Below, piece after piece: positions 22,980 through 35,200 of a DNA stretch of 64,000 bases; the first letter of the stretch is position 1; the number at the start of each line of letters is the position of its first letter. The notes beneath the pieces were generated by a model that was not told where the DNA came from, did no database searches, and saw nothing but the letters and a program-made list of their open reading frames with translations. Position numbers and translations under genes: made by a program. The DNA is taken from the NCBI GenBank assembly GCA_964020085.1, contig OZ026607.1:20503606-20567605 (forward strand). The letters run 5' to 3'. This DNA is from Micromussa lordhowensis. Lineage: Eukaryota > Cnidaria > Anthozoa > Scleractinia > Lobophylliidae.

Positions 22980-24116
22980 CAGTACACAATATAATTTTTT
23001 TCTCTGAACCATGCGTTTTATCGTAATGTTTCTCATCGCAGTCTGTGTGCTACTTCTTTTTATAACAAAACAATATTTTGGAGAAATAAAAAATGTGGGA
23101 CCCTGTACTTCCCACCCGAACCCCTTGTTTTCCAAACAGACTCAGTGGGGATTAAAAACGACGCCGACAACGTCAATTAAAAAATGAATTTATATTTTAC
23201 CTACCATTCCCGCGGTACTCTGAAGTCATTTACTTTGTTTATAACTGTCAAAACTATCACAAATCTTAATCTGGAACACAGCGATAAATTTGAAATAGAA
23301 ATTTGACTGAATTAGTCGTTGCCGTTCATGTTCTCCAGAAAACGAGTCACGTTGTTGTTTTGCAGAGGACGGCAAAGAAATGAACCAAGAATTATAACGC
23401 ACGTGTACAGCCATTGTCCTCTTTTGTTTAGCGACGTTCCCGTTGTTTCAAACTTCCTACTAGTATATTCCACCCTTCCCCTCTTTCTCATGTAGTCGAT
23501 TCGCAGTTAGCCAATCAGAAGCCGTGTCTTCTATGATATAAATTACACGAGGGGCTCGTCCGGTCGATCAATAATTTGGAAGCGGTGGTAAGCTGCGAAG
23601 GTTTTGTGTCATGTCGAGTTCCTCAGTGAAGTTCTTGCTTGTGAATTCATTCCACTGGGTCTCGTCAACATCGCTGGAAACTGATGCAAGTTCTACTTCT
23701 TCTTAACAACATTTAATGATGCGTTCCAATGCAAAGCATGGAAGTGTCTCAAGAATTTATACTGATTTATAAGATGGAAGCGCTAGCTTTGCAAGATGTC
23801 GGAATCTGCATTGAATCACCCGATACGCAGAGGGTCGCCGCTCGGTTTTCAAGCGAGAAGAAAATAAGCAAGCATATGGACAACAACAAGGAAATGTTTC
23901 TTCTTTGTGCTCCAGGGGCTATAAGCTTAGTTTATCATCAGATACACACCGCGATTTCCACGATGTAGAAGCGTGCATATATAGGCATCGGTAATCTAGT
24001 CATAAGCGCGCGAAAATATTGGAAATTTTTATTTTGGAGAATTTTGAAGCTCGTTGCAAGTTTTCGAATTGGCTCGTCGAATTTTGTGGTCGCAGCAAGA
24101 TTTAGATGCTGGTAAT

Positions 24117-27100
24117 ATGCAGGATTTTACTTTAGAGGGAAATAATACTCTAGCAGAAGGAGGAAGAGGTGAGATTTTCAGTGTACAAGCTGAACCTAGT
24201 TTTAAACGTAGCATTGTGAAGAGTTTTAATTTTCAGCTGATTTTAAGTTGTGTTTTCGTGCGATGGAAGTCAACTGCAAAGTACGAAGACTCCATCGATT
24301 GCTTCTAACATGAAGCTCTCACTCTGGTTACTGTAGTACGTATGTATGGAGTGAGGTTGCTGCTAAAATTATTTATATTTTCATTTTATTTGTGTTTTGA
24401 CGTGACCTCTTGGAAGCGGCTCCTTCCTAGTGTCTTCTGGAATTTTGCTTCTAAATTCTGCTGTTTTGTTATTGTATCATGACACACACTTGATGTGCTT
24501 CGTTCTGTGTAGATGCTGAGCCACCTTCTAAAAGAAAAAAGATAATGAATGACGATAATAATGCCAAAGGTAATGACCTTGTTAATGACCTATGAAATCT
24601 GCTTATTGTGTTCCCTCCCCACTCTCATCAAGTTCCCCTGTTCCCAGAAATTCTGTTGCATGTTCCCTTGATCTCCAGAAATATTATTTAATGTTCCCCT
24701 ATCATATTTCAGTTTTTGATGGCAACACTACAGGGAGCACACGATCTTGTTGACAATTATTATAAAAAAAATTGCAGAGTGCGAAAGGGCCTAGGTAGGA
24801 GTTTAATGTTACAGTGTTCCACAGAACTTGTAGGTAGCGAAAAAACAACAGGAGACAAAGGTAAACTATTCATTGTTTTCATTCCTTTAATTACTCTCTT
24901 CCTACTTAGCAAGGTTGTGTGCTCCCTGTGGGAACACCAGTGAGAATATTACGATCAGATGGAATTCTCTCGGGTTGCCACACATTCCAAACTCGTCACC
25001 AGTTCATTTGTGAAGATTATTCACCAGGCTCAGTCGTCGGAAATGTGAGAAATGACAGAAATGTCAGAAATGTCTTCATAAACAGTTAAAGGAAATCTCT
25101 CCAAAAGTTAGAAAATGGTTCCCTTGTTCCTGAATATACCTCAACAGTTCCCTTGTTCCCTTTAAGTTATTTAAAAACATCGCTTAAAAATATCCTAAGT
25201 TTAAGTGATTTAGTTGGCAGACGACTTGCCTGATCCCTTGTTCATCGGGCAAGCGAGAAAGAAAAGTTACTTACAAGGGAGGAAAATCTACTTGTCCCGG
25301 ATGACTGGACAGCACTTCAAGCGCTGAGCTGGGTTGAAAGAAACAGCTGATCACTGTACAATGTCACTGAGGCTGGATCTGAGATTTCACTAGTAAACTT
25401 TTGTCTTGCCAGTTATACCAACCTGTCACATTTAATTCTACCGAAATAATGCAAAAGTTTTAGTGCTGTTAATTAAAATCATCATGCTCCTTGCTGTATA
25501 TTTGGGGAACTCTGGTCTGAAGTGATATGAATATGATATCAGTAACTTGACGATCTGTGTGTTGTATCCTCTTGGTATATAAATTAGAGGAATGCTACCC
25601 ATAAAACTAGCTCAAAGAGAAGCTGTGAAATCTTTCAAAAATTTCTTTGTACACTGAATCCAGCCAGATAAGAATATTAAGCATGATAAAAGAAGAGGTT
25701 GTATTGGCAGATTCTTTGCCTTTTATTCATGTCTTTTTCCTTTATGTTAGTCTAAATAACAGATAGAATGTTAGTGACAAGAGAAGGAAAATAGCTGAAC
25801 CAACCGGCTGCTAAAGTTTACTGAATTTAGCCTTAATTTAAGCTTTTTCTGGTCTTGCTGACGATATAACATGACAAAAAAAAAATCCTCAGGCTGGGAT
25901 TTTCCCTTGAGCATGCACAGAACAGTGAAGCTTTTTTTCTTAAGATACATATGGTCGTAAAACTATAGGAAGCCAAATGAATGTAAAAACAGTTTCACGG
26001 TGTAAATTATAGTTATTTAGTTTGCATTTTTAAATCAAAACAATTCATATTTTGCTTATGAAGGGGGAGGAGAAGAAGCAGCAACAGCAGCCGTACCAGC
26101 AGCAGAGACAGAAGCAGCAACAACAGCCGTACCAGCAGCAGAGACAGAAGCAGCTGCAGCAGCCGCACGGGCAGCAGCAGAGGCAGAGGCAGAGGCAGAA
26201 GAGTATGACAGCGACGACGATGATGATGATGACGACGACAGCAACGAAGAAGAAGAACAAGGTGGAGAAGTGTCTTTAGTTTACTTTAAACTATCAATAT
26301 TATTACATTGGCCACATTTCAAAAATCGAAAGCCTTGAAATTGGTTTATACTTTTGTGCTAATAATACAAGGCTTACCAAGACTGAATTTACTTAAAACA
26401 TTGAAAAGCCAGTTTGTATACAGACAGGGAAATTATGTAATGCAAGCGAAGTCATTGGAAGTAAGAAGTCAGTTTGATTGTTTAACAGTTTAAAGTGGTA
26501 CTATGACGAAAATCGCACCATTCCTATTTAAGCCATTTTAAAACATAAACAAGAAGACTGCATAAGAAGTAAAATGCTGTTTACTTCTTTTAAATATCTC
26601 TTTTCGTTCCAGAGATATTCAAGTTTTTAAAATATGCAAATTAGGCAAGTGATGACGTCACACACTCAAACAGATTTTGTCCAAGTATGATGAAAAGAGA
26701 TATCTCAGCCAGTTTGTAACAGAAATGTTAGATTCTTTGCAGTAAGATTCTACTAAATGTGCTCCACAATATGAGCTTAACAGTTCTGTTACCATGGCAA
26801 AATACTGGGTTCCAGACCTCCCCATATTAAAAGCTTTTCTGGCCACCTTTGGCATTCCATTTTGATAATTGCTAACAGTACTTCATATGCATGATCCAGC
26901 AAGCTTATAAATATGTTAGCTCGACTTTGTAGCGTTGTCTAACATTTTCAAGCTGAAAATCACCAAAATATTGAAATAAAGTGGCTGGGGCCTGGAAAAG
27001 AGTGAGTTGCCATGGGAACAGAATTTTTTGTAGTCATAGGTGTGTTTCCTGTAGATCTATTAGCCTGCCAAGTTTGAAGGTTTTGCGCTGCAAATTGGCT

Positions 27101-30100
27101 AAGATAACTCTATTTATATATTCAATAAAATATTGGGTTGAGTGTATGACATCATCAGCCATCTTATTTGCATATTTTACCCATTTTTCAAACTTAAATA
27201 TCTCCGGAACTAATGCAGATATTTGCAAACGGTAAACGGCGTTTTCATTCTTTCATGGAATTCTTTGTGATACACTAAAAAAAACAAGGGGTAAAAATTT
27301 GATCATAGTACCACTTTATTAAGTACCTATTTGCTTTTTTATTCTTTTCTTGGAATAGAATCTGCAGACAGCGAGGAAGAACCGTTCTCACTGTATTCTC
27401 CACGAGAACTTCGTAGAATGAAAGTGACACACGGTGATCTGGAATCTCGTTCTGCTGGTTAGTAGACAATATTTTGTGTTTCTGTACATTCTTTGAACAT
27501 GTGCTTAATGTACTTCAAACTATCAGTTATCCAACAAGTGTACTAGTATTTTCAGTGTTCACTCTATATTTCGCATGTTTCTATGTGTCCTCGGTCCCAA
27601 CAGCTGCAATTGCATTGTAATCCTTGAAGGGAATTTGTTTGATTGCCCTGAAATGTGGACAGTAGTTAGTTTAAACGTAACAATATAAACATGTCCGGAA
27701 ATTGTTTGTTTTGAAACATTTTTTCTCCAAGAGTGGTTTTTCCATGATCAATCCACATGTTAGGTTGAGTTTGTGGCCTTTATTTAATGTTCCTCAAACT
27801 GAAAATCACTAAAATATTAAACCCTGGTTGGCTGGACTGGAATCCAGACTGGAAAAGATTGAGTCACCATAGAAACATAATTTTTTAGAGTTGCAGGTGT
27901 GCTTCCTGTAGAACTACAAGGTCACCAAGTTTTAATGGTCTCTGCTGCAAGTTGACCATATATATTGATGTAATATTGGTTGATTTATGGTATCGGCAGT
28001 CATCTTTTTTGTATATTTTACACATTTGTCAAACTTAATATCTCGTGAACTAATGCAGATATTTGGAATGGCAAACTAGCAGTGCTTTTAACCTTTTGTG
28101 GAATTCTATGTTGAGTACCTAAAAATTTGATCATAGTATCGTTCTAAAAACAAAGATTGTGTGTATGTTTTGACAGGACAAAGTTTTTGTCTCAATTTTA
28201 CCTTTACATTTTTCATTGAACAGAAGAAGGGCTCATCTCTCACGAGGATGGTTATTATTCAAATGGTTTGTAGACAACTCTTTTTTGTGGCATGTATGTT
28301 CTATCTCTAGTTAACCAAAAACTAGAAGGTTTTTTATGGTGTTTAGAATAAAAAGGCAAGGTATTGAATACTTACCAAAGCCTTCAGGGGCAATAATAAA
28401 CTTGTTTTACCTGTAGCTAAGACCACGACTTATGGACTCAAATCAACATCGTACATTGCTGCTAAGGCGTGGAATGCCTTACCTGATAATAATTTAAGAT
28501 CAGTGGCCGATTTTGCCCGTTTCAGGAAAGAGCTAAGAAAGCTCAGGAACTTGTAATTTTTTTTTTTTTCTCCATAGTTCATATACCCTAAGTTTTTTTT
28601 TTTTCCTGTAGATAGTTTTATTTATTTATTTTCTCGGTATATTAGCATTTGTAATTGCTAGAGGCCTAATAAGCCTCATCTTTAACCGAGGTTAAATAAA
28701 GTCATTCATTCATTCAATACCACGGTTGCCACAAAAATATTACCATATTATATTACTGAAGAGAATATCATAATCAGCATATAACTTAGTCATTCCACTC
28801 TAACAAAATGTGTTCAGAAACCTCTTTATGAACCTTCTATCTCTCTTTCAGTTGGTTTAATCGTAAATGCAACACAACAAACCCAGTGTAACTATGTGAA
28901 TTGGCTTTACACAGGTCACAAGTCATCATCTTAAGGCTTGTTTTCACTAGCAGCACAGTCGTAGTCGTAAGAGCTTTTTTTAAGTCACAGAATAGAAAAT
29001 CAGTGTTGTAAGGAGAGTACTTAAGCTTGACAGAATCAAAGTAGGAAATATTGGTATGTGAAAAACATACTAGATTGTCAGAGCTGGAAGCAGAATTGGA
29101 AGAACCAACCAATCACAATCCTCAATGGTGCTGGGATCTGCACCATAGGGCAGATTGCAACAATCAGACTTCCATAATGGCTTGATAGCAAGACTAGTGA
29201 AAACAAGCTAGAGGCTTTAAACTTCTTTCTCTGTTAATTTGCAGATGAAAAGAACTCCACTATTGATTATGCAGATTCCCAAGACCTGTGGGAATCAGAT
29301 GATTATCGAGAGAATGATTATGGCTTAGGTGAGATGATTTCTATAGAAGCCTTTGATGTTTATTTATTATGGCATGCTTCCACTTGCTCTGGCTCTCCCA
29401 ATATCAAATAATGGCTTTCCATAGCATGCACAAACACAGAAAAGGTACAGTCAGTAGGAGGCAAAGAAAACAAGAACGACATACAATAGCAAGAAATGCC
29501 TTCAGAGATTGTCCTCAAAATTTTGACTAGCATCCTCGTTTTTTATGTGTACCTTATTTACTCAAAAAAAGCTTGTGAGCATGCTCTTTGTGCTCTTTGC
29601 CCAGAAAGAAGCTGGCAGGCTTAGCACAGTTTTAGCAATTGCATTTTGGACCTTTGGGGAATTTATTCAAGGGTGAAACTTGTTCGAATAAATTTATACG
29701 GAATATAGGAGTCTTTCCAGTTTCCCCTCCCCATTATTGTCCATGGACTTGCATGGGCTGCCATTCATAAAATCTATTTTTTTTACCAAGCAAGATATCT
29801 TGCCTGCATTTGGTACTCAATGCTCGGATATTAATTTTGTCTGCAGACATTTTCTGTTTCCAGAGGCTAACAGTTTTCCAGCAGCAAGGCTCAAGGAAAA
29901 CTGTGAGCTTTGAGGAACAAATAATGTTCGTATTTTTAGAGTCAAATGGAGGCTATTGTGTTTATTATCCTTCAAATATTTTTTGCAACATGCAGGATCT
30001 TTTGAAAATTGGAGAATGTCACTCGGATGTTCCCCAGTTTTGTCCCCAGTGCACATTCAGTCATGTGATGCATTTGGACCAATCGTGTGTAAGCAAAAAT

Positions 30101-30352
30101 ATTTGATTGATTCTAAACATGTATATACATGGGTCCACATATTTGGAAAATATTTTCGGTGGAGTTCTTTTTTTGTAGGATTTATGCAGGGTCCACAACC
30201 TTGGGCCATTATTTAGTAAATAAACCCCCTCAGGCGGTTGGTAACCTTTGAATACAAAGTGGTTAGCGTAGGGAATACTAACTTGACTTTCTGTCTTTTT
30301 GGTTGAATTTTAAGGTCATTCGGAAGACGATGAATGCAGACCTTGGCCCTGA
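24117..30352 (+). CDS. Acidic protein with SLC7A6OS/IWR1-like C-terminal exons (probable partial paralogue)
   Basis: Seven exons join in frame, all in phase 1: 24117-24168, 24513-24569, 26064-26261, 27359-27457, 28224-28265, 29245-29328 and 30315-30352 (stop TGA), giving 189 residues. After MQDFTLEGNN comes a basic patch SKRKK (possible nuclear signal). An Ala/Glu/Thr stretch with a duplicated AAVPAAETEA block follows, then a run of nine Asp and EEEE. After LYSPRELRRMKVTHGD, the end reads HEDGYYSNG-DEKN..DYADSQDLWES...YRENDYGLG. That C-terminal part parallels IWR1 (DDSNG-DEGNWRNDYPDEDEQWSD...YYEDYGFDSG) with matching exon boundaries. Introns after exons 4 and 5 start GTTAGTAGACA / GTTTGTAGACA, like the IWR1 intron GTTGGTAGACA at 10302. 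No Iwr1 YVYD core is present. Exon 3 uses an AAG acceptor and is the least certain boundary. Function unknown. Confidence 0.6.
24731..24928. repeat. MITE with CAGGGAGCACAC terminal inverted repeats
   Basis: It starts CAGGGAGCACACGATCTTG and ends CAAGGTTGTGTGCTCCCTG, exact over the outer 12 bases. The interior GACAATTATTATAAA...TTGCAGAGTGCGAAAGGGCC also occurs in a second, truncated copy in opposite orientation at 52598-52805. It lies in an intron of the 24117-30352 gene, within GTTCCCTTGTTCC-rich sequence at 24600-25165. Confidence 0.8.
26491..27319. repeat. TIR element, about 830 bp (AAAGTGGTACTATGA ends)
   Basis: TAAAGTGGTACTATGA at the left pairs exactly with TCATAGTACCACTTTA at the right, possibly with a TA target. 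A related but diverged copy follows at 27735-28150, sharing the CTGAAAATCACCAAAATATT, GTTTCCTGTAGATCTA and TAATGCAGATATTTG segments. No transposase ORF is visible, so it is non-autonomous. Confidence 0.7.
27735..28150. repeat. Diverged second copy of the 26491-27319 element
   Basis: It aligns with 26930-27319 through CTGAAAATCACTAAAATATT, GTGTGCTTCCTGTAGAAC and AAAATTTGATCATAGTA. The 5' part and the exact end are lost. It lies between exons 27359-27457 and 28224-28265. Confidence 0.6.
28380..28716 (+). mobile_element. LINE 3' end: RT C-terminus, tail and (ATTC)n
   Basis: The reading NKLVLPVAKTTTYGLKSTSY, then AAKAWNALPDNNLRSVADF and RFRKELRKLRNL-stop, is the typical carboxy end of a non-LTR retrotransposon ORF2. 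It is followed by T-rich sequence and TTAAATAAAGTCATTCATTCATTC, a microsatellite-type tail typical of CR1/L2-like elements. Only the 3' terminus is present, consistent with 5' truncation. It is inserted in an intron of the 24117-30352 gene. Confidence 0.75.
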
Positions 30353-31693
30353 AGCAGTGGTAACTGATCGATAATATACAACAATATGGAAGAATATTCT
30401 TTGTTTTGCTGTTACATTACATGCCTAGAAGCTAACTGTACTGTCCACTTGAATAAATTAATTGATTAACTGATTGATTTACTGACTGTTTTGGCATGAA
30501 TGTCAGAAATACTCTCTGTAACAAAGGAAAAACTTCCCTATTTTCGGTTTTCAACCCAGCTACTTGACCTACTGCAATATTCCGCAAGAGTTTTGTGTCC
30601 TAGCCCCCAAAAAATCTTCTCAGGGTCACAGTTAGGAGAAACTGATGTGTTGGGTCAACAAAGACCTGTCGTTGATTAATTGATCTACAGAGTCTGCTGA
30701 ACAATCAGAGGTCTTTTTGGTAGGCAGGCTCGATTTCCAGTCGCTGTTCGAGAAACAAGCCTTCTCCTTTCCCCATTCTTCTTGGGGAGGAACAAGACTG
30801 GAAGTGAAAGAGCGGCAGAAGTTGAGCCTAGTTTTTAGGCTGCTCAGCTGTGACGTACAGCACTATGTTATTTCGATCAGGGCTACTTGAAATCAGTACA
30901 ATCATTCATTTTTGCGCTTCATGACGACGGAAGGTTTAAAATAGGGCAGTACAACAGGCTGCAATTTCACGAGATCCTCTTATATAATAGTTCATTTATT
31001 GAAAAAAAATTCATCCATTACAGAAACAATTTCTTATTGTTACTGCACCTTTCAATAACACATGGACTCTAAAATCCAAAGTTCAACCGACAAATGCGTT
31101 TTTTGCTACCGTCAATCAAATGTTCGACGGCTCCTCCCAGCTTCCGACTATGTTGTCTGAACTGTGCTCGATGATTTGATTTGATTACCGCGCGCTCGGC
31201 AGTAGTCGGAAGCTGAGAGGAGCCGCCGAGCATTTGATTGACGGTAGCGAAAAACACATTTGTCGGTTGAGCTTTGAATTTTAGAGTCTGCATGTTATTG
31301 AAAGGCGCAGTAATGGACTACGCGTGGCCATTTTTTCCTCGCAGTCTAATTACGCTCCCGCTAGACAGACTAAGCGAAATACGAGTACTCGTAATCTTTA
31401 TTGTTAAAAAGTTCATTGACTTAATACTTATTTTTAAGAAAAAAGCCCTGCGAAACCTATAATACTGTTAATTAACGGAGTGATCTGTATTCTACCACTA
31501 TACTGTTTACCGTTACTTTATCCACATTTTATTAGTCAATTGTACTTGATCCTTACAGTACAAATGACCTGTGAGTACAGATGTTTGTACTCCACAAAAC
31601 CAGTTTACCTCGCCAAGATAATACTGCATGACTTCTGATAATATACAGTGAAACTGCTTGCACCCTAGATGATTCTGATAATAATTTTGATAA
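30353..31693. other. Intergenic gap between convergent genes; one large foldback
   Basis: It separates the stop of the acidic-protein gene from the stop of CAP. GAATAAATTAATTG near 30450 may be a polyadenylation region. No minus-strand exon resembling the CAP proline-rich or C-terminal (CARP) domain was seen here. This matters for the CAP truncation call. Confidence 0.5.
31046..31307. repeat. Large foldback MITE (about 260 bp)
   Basis: GCACCTTTCAATAACA pairs with TGTTATTGAAAGGCGC at the outer ends. CAACCGACAAATGCGTTTTT pairs with AAAAACACATTTGTCGGTTG, GCTACCGTCAATCAAATG pairs with CATTTGATTGACGGTAGC, and CAGCTTCCGACTA pairs with TAGTCGGAAGCTG. It is almost wholly palindromic. Confidence 0.9.
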
Positions 31694-32229
31694 TTATGAT
31701 GCCCAAGAGACTCCCATTGCATGAAACTCTTTGCAATACTGTTGTAATTCAATCAAAGCTCCGATGAAGGTGTGAGCCCATTCACTGTGTTGTGGATCAC
31801 TGTAAAAAAACAGAAGCATCAAAGAATAAAAATCATTATTACTTGAGTAAGTCAAAGAAAAAGAAAAAGGCAAAAAAGAGAGAAAGAAAGGGAGAAAGAG
31901 AGACGGAGAGAAAGAAAGAAAGGAAACTATCACCGTCTAGTTATAAATGAAACAAATTGCGATTATCTATATAACTGGAATAACTTGCCCTTTGAAGTCC
32001 TTGAGAACCCGATTCGTGAAGAAAACAGCCCCATCTTTCCTGTCCCTCACAAAGATGTCAGGTTTCCCGGGCTGCAAAAAGAGAATGAATATTTGTTATT
32101 CATTGTAATGAATTATTTCATATATAATTCTCATCATTCACTCCTCACGGGAGATATGAACTCAATAAATTGACCTCGCTCCCAATGTGTGGCTTCATAG
32201 CTCAGTTGGTAGAGCATCGCACCGGTATC

Positions 32230-32263
<34 letters not shown>

Positions 32264-35200
32264 TCATTTTTTTCAGGCTTCTTCTTTCCAATTGCTTAAA
32301 TTGGAAAATTAACTGCGACGATCATTCTTCACTTCAATATTTGTTATTTCACTTGATCGAGCGCAGTCTAAATATCGCAAAGGAAGCAAATATCGGTGAT
32401 AGTGGGACCGAATTACGAGCCAAGATGGTTTGACTCCATCAAGAGAACCTTAGACTCCAGTAATCTAATTTTCACAAAGGTTTTCTTTTACCTTTCACAA
32501 TTAATTACATGACTTTGACATGTTTAAAAAGCTGGAGCCGAGGACTTATAACTTGTGTATATTTTTACCACATGATGGTTATTGCTAGAATGGATACTCC
32601 ACAATATGGTGAAACACTTAAATTTGTGTATATAAAGTACCAGCCGATCTGATTATACCTGTTTGTGCACCTATCAGTGTCAAGCCCGAGGGGGGGGGGT
32701 CGGGCATAGGGTGGGGATTTTGACATTTTCTAAAAAAAATTATCAAAATCCCCACCCCCGGGCAAAAAAGAATTGTCAAAATTAGCAGAAACAAATGGTT
32801 TACTTCTCTTCTACTACATAAAATTGAAAGATCAAATGCATGATGTCCGATCAAAATCCCCACCCTGGGGATCTATGCCACTGTCAAATTCCCGTAAGTG
32901 TCTCACCACACTGTGGAGTATCCATTCTAGCAATGACCCTTTATAATTCCACTGCAGTTTACTATTCACTCCGATTAGCCTACTATTTCACTCCGGTTAG
33001 CCTACAAAGCTTCTTTTTTTAGACTTAGAAAAAAAAAATTATAAGTGCAATTACTAAGGTCGGTTGTTACTTTTTATTACTCAACAAATTGTAACACTAT
33101 CCAAATATGGTCATGATGCTCTCGATATCTGTCATCCGTAGGTAACATATATCCGGCGGTATACGTAGCTTCGTACGTGGGAAGAAAAAGTGAAGTGAGA
33201 AAATGTCGACAGAGAGGATTACAAGGATTTAGGCTGTTTTGTTTTCAATTTCATGTTGAATAATAAAACAATTATCCTGCTCAATCTCGCGGAATATCGT
33301 CTGATTTTAGCCGACTCGGCCTACGCCCTCGTCGGCTAAGTATCAGACGATATTCCGCGCGATTTCGCAGGATAATTGTTAAATATACACAAATTTAAGT
33401 GTCTCGCCGTATTGTGGAGTATCCATGCTAGCAATAACACATTTCTAATTGTGCCGATATGGAGTCGGCTCCGTCCACACGTGCGTCTAACGTGTCGGGA
33501 ACTCTGATTCTTTTTGTTGCTCTGCAATTTTCAACCAACTGAACACCATTTAACAGCCCACCCTCCCTAGAAATCTCATCTGCAACCAGAAAGTAAGGTG
33601 AAAGAAAATCATTGACCAAAGAAAGTAGGAAAAAACAAAACTTACCGCCCCCACCCATAATAGCGCCTCCATGCCTTCACTAACTGCTGACAGATGATTA
33701 AACTGTTTGCTTGCGCGTTTACGGTCACGAAAAGCCTACAAGAAATAACACACATCAACTGAAGAGTCCTTTTCTGAGTTGGTTGTTCCCAAGTCTGGTA
33801 GTCAAACAAACATAAACGCGTACGTATACATCATTGGCCAGGTTGAAGCTAATACAGGATTAGCAAGACTTGATTTCAGTTTTGTAGCTTTTCGGTGGGG
33901 TTGTCTGTTTATATTGTTTATTCTTCTCTTTTGAGTTTGAATATTCTCAAACTACACAAAATATGTGCAGTGAAAAGTATTTTTATGAAGAAACTCTCGT
34001 TAGTTCGCAGTAGGGACTGGAAACCATCTTTAGACTTCTTCAATCTTTTGCTCTTCAATAAGAGGTAAGCCGCTGCCATCAAGTTTTCACAGACCTTACC
34101 GAGTGTGAAGGAGACCTTCGCGAGCCTTATGGCCAAAAGACAGTTGCAAAGTAATAATCGCGTATTACCTCTATTTCCTCTTTTAGCTGAGCAATGGGTT
34201 GGATCATTGATACCAGCTCACTCTGGAAAAAAGAACATTTTGTAACCTTGGTTGAACAATTTTGATTGCCAAAAAACTACATTAATGTTGACTTTGAATG
34301 CATATTTAAGAAAGTATTGTTAAAAAAAAAAACAGCCAACGCGTTATTACATTATAATACTTTTTGTTGATGATAATTTCAGTTTAATTCAGTGGAACTC
34401 TAAAATTTCTCCTCTGAATGCGCCGATTAGGGTCATCACCCAACAGGAAGATCTTTTGGTTCGTCACACAATCTTTCTTCCCCTGGACGCTACGTTACGT
34501 GATTCTGAGGACACTAAAACGACGGCTGCGGGCGAAAAGACCAGGAAGAAACTCCTTTCGTTTTTAATTCCCAGTTCTTTCTTTCTTTTGCTCCGGCTTT
34601 CACACACGCTCGCCTCGTTTTACATCGCATCGTGACATTATTTAATACGATGATATCGTGACCAGAAAAACTGGCCAATCAGAAACTGGAAGAAAACATT
34701 ATCATATTATTGACACCCTAATTTAAATACCTCGCATGTCTGTTGGCTATTGATTTTTGCATTGACTTATCATAAAATTGTCTTACTTTAGACGGTAATT
34801 TGGTATTTGAAGCTTTCACTAGAAATACTCTCATTGCTTGGAATGCTTTCTTTACCAAATCAGCCTGAAAGCGAAATAAACAGACAAGAAAGTGAAATAA
34901 ACATGCATAAATTCCATAAAAATATTCTAGACAGTTTAAAGTCACGCAAGTTAAATTTCCATACCTGGGTTTTCACATCGCCTCCCAATTCATCCGATAA
35001 CTTGAAAAAGGATTGGAGCTTTCCTTTTAGAAACTACAAGACATCGTTAACAAAATGAGAGAAATTTAATTTATTATTATAACATTTCCGCGAAGTCGGT
35101 TATTATAAACAGACGCTGAACGCACAACTCGTCGGTAGCACTTCTCACCTCATCATAGTATTCAACAATCTTCCCTGATCCTGCACAAAGCAGCGAATAA

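Larger units (their letters stand above)
17255..23560. other. 6-kb gene-free region rich in foldback elements
   Basis: No exon with family-level support was found on either strand. It contains the hairpin at 18178-18226 and the elements at 19880-20343, 21720-21796 and 22604-22979, listed separately. The remainder is AT-rich single-copy-looking DNA that may hold regulatory sequence of the Kir gene (upstream, minus strand) or of the acidic-protein gene at 24117. Confidence 0.5.

Noticed and set aside
32170..32433. 87-codon ORF across the tRNA-like element
   Set aside because: It is the nonsense translation of the tRNA head and SINE body, not a protein.
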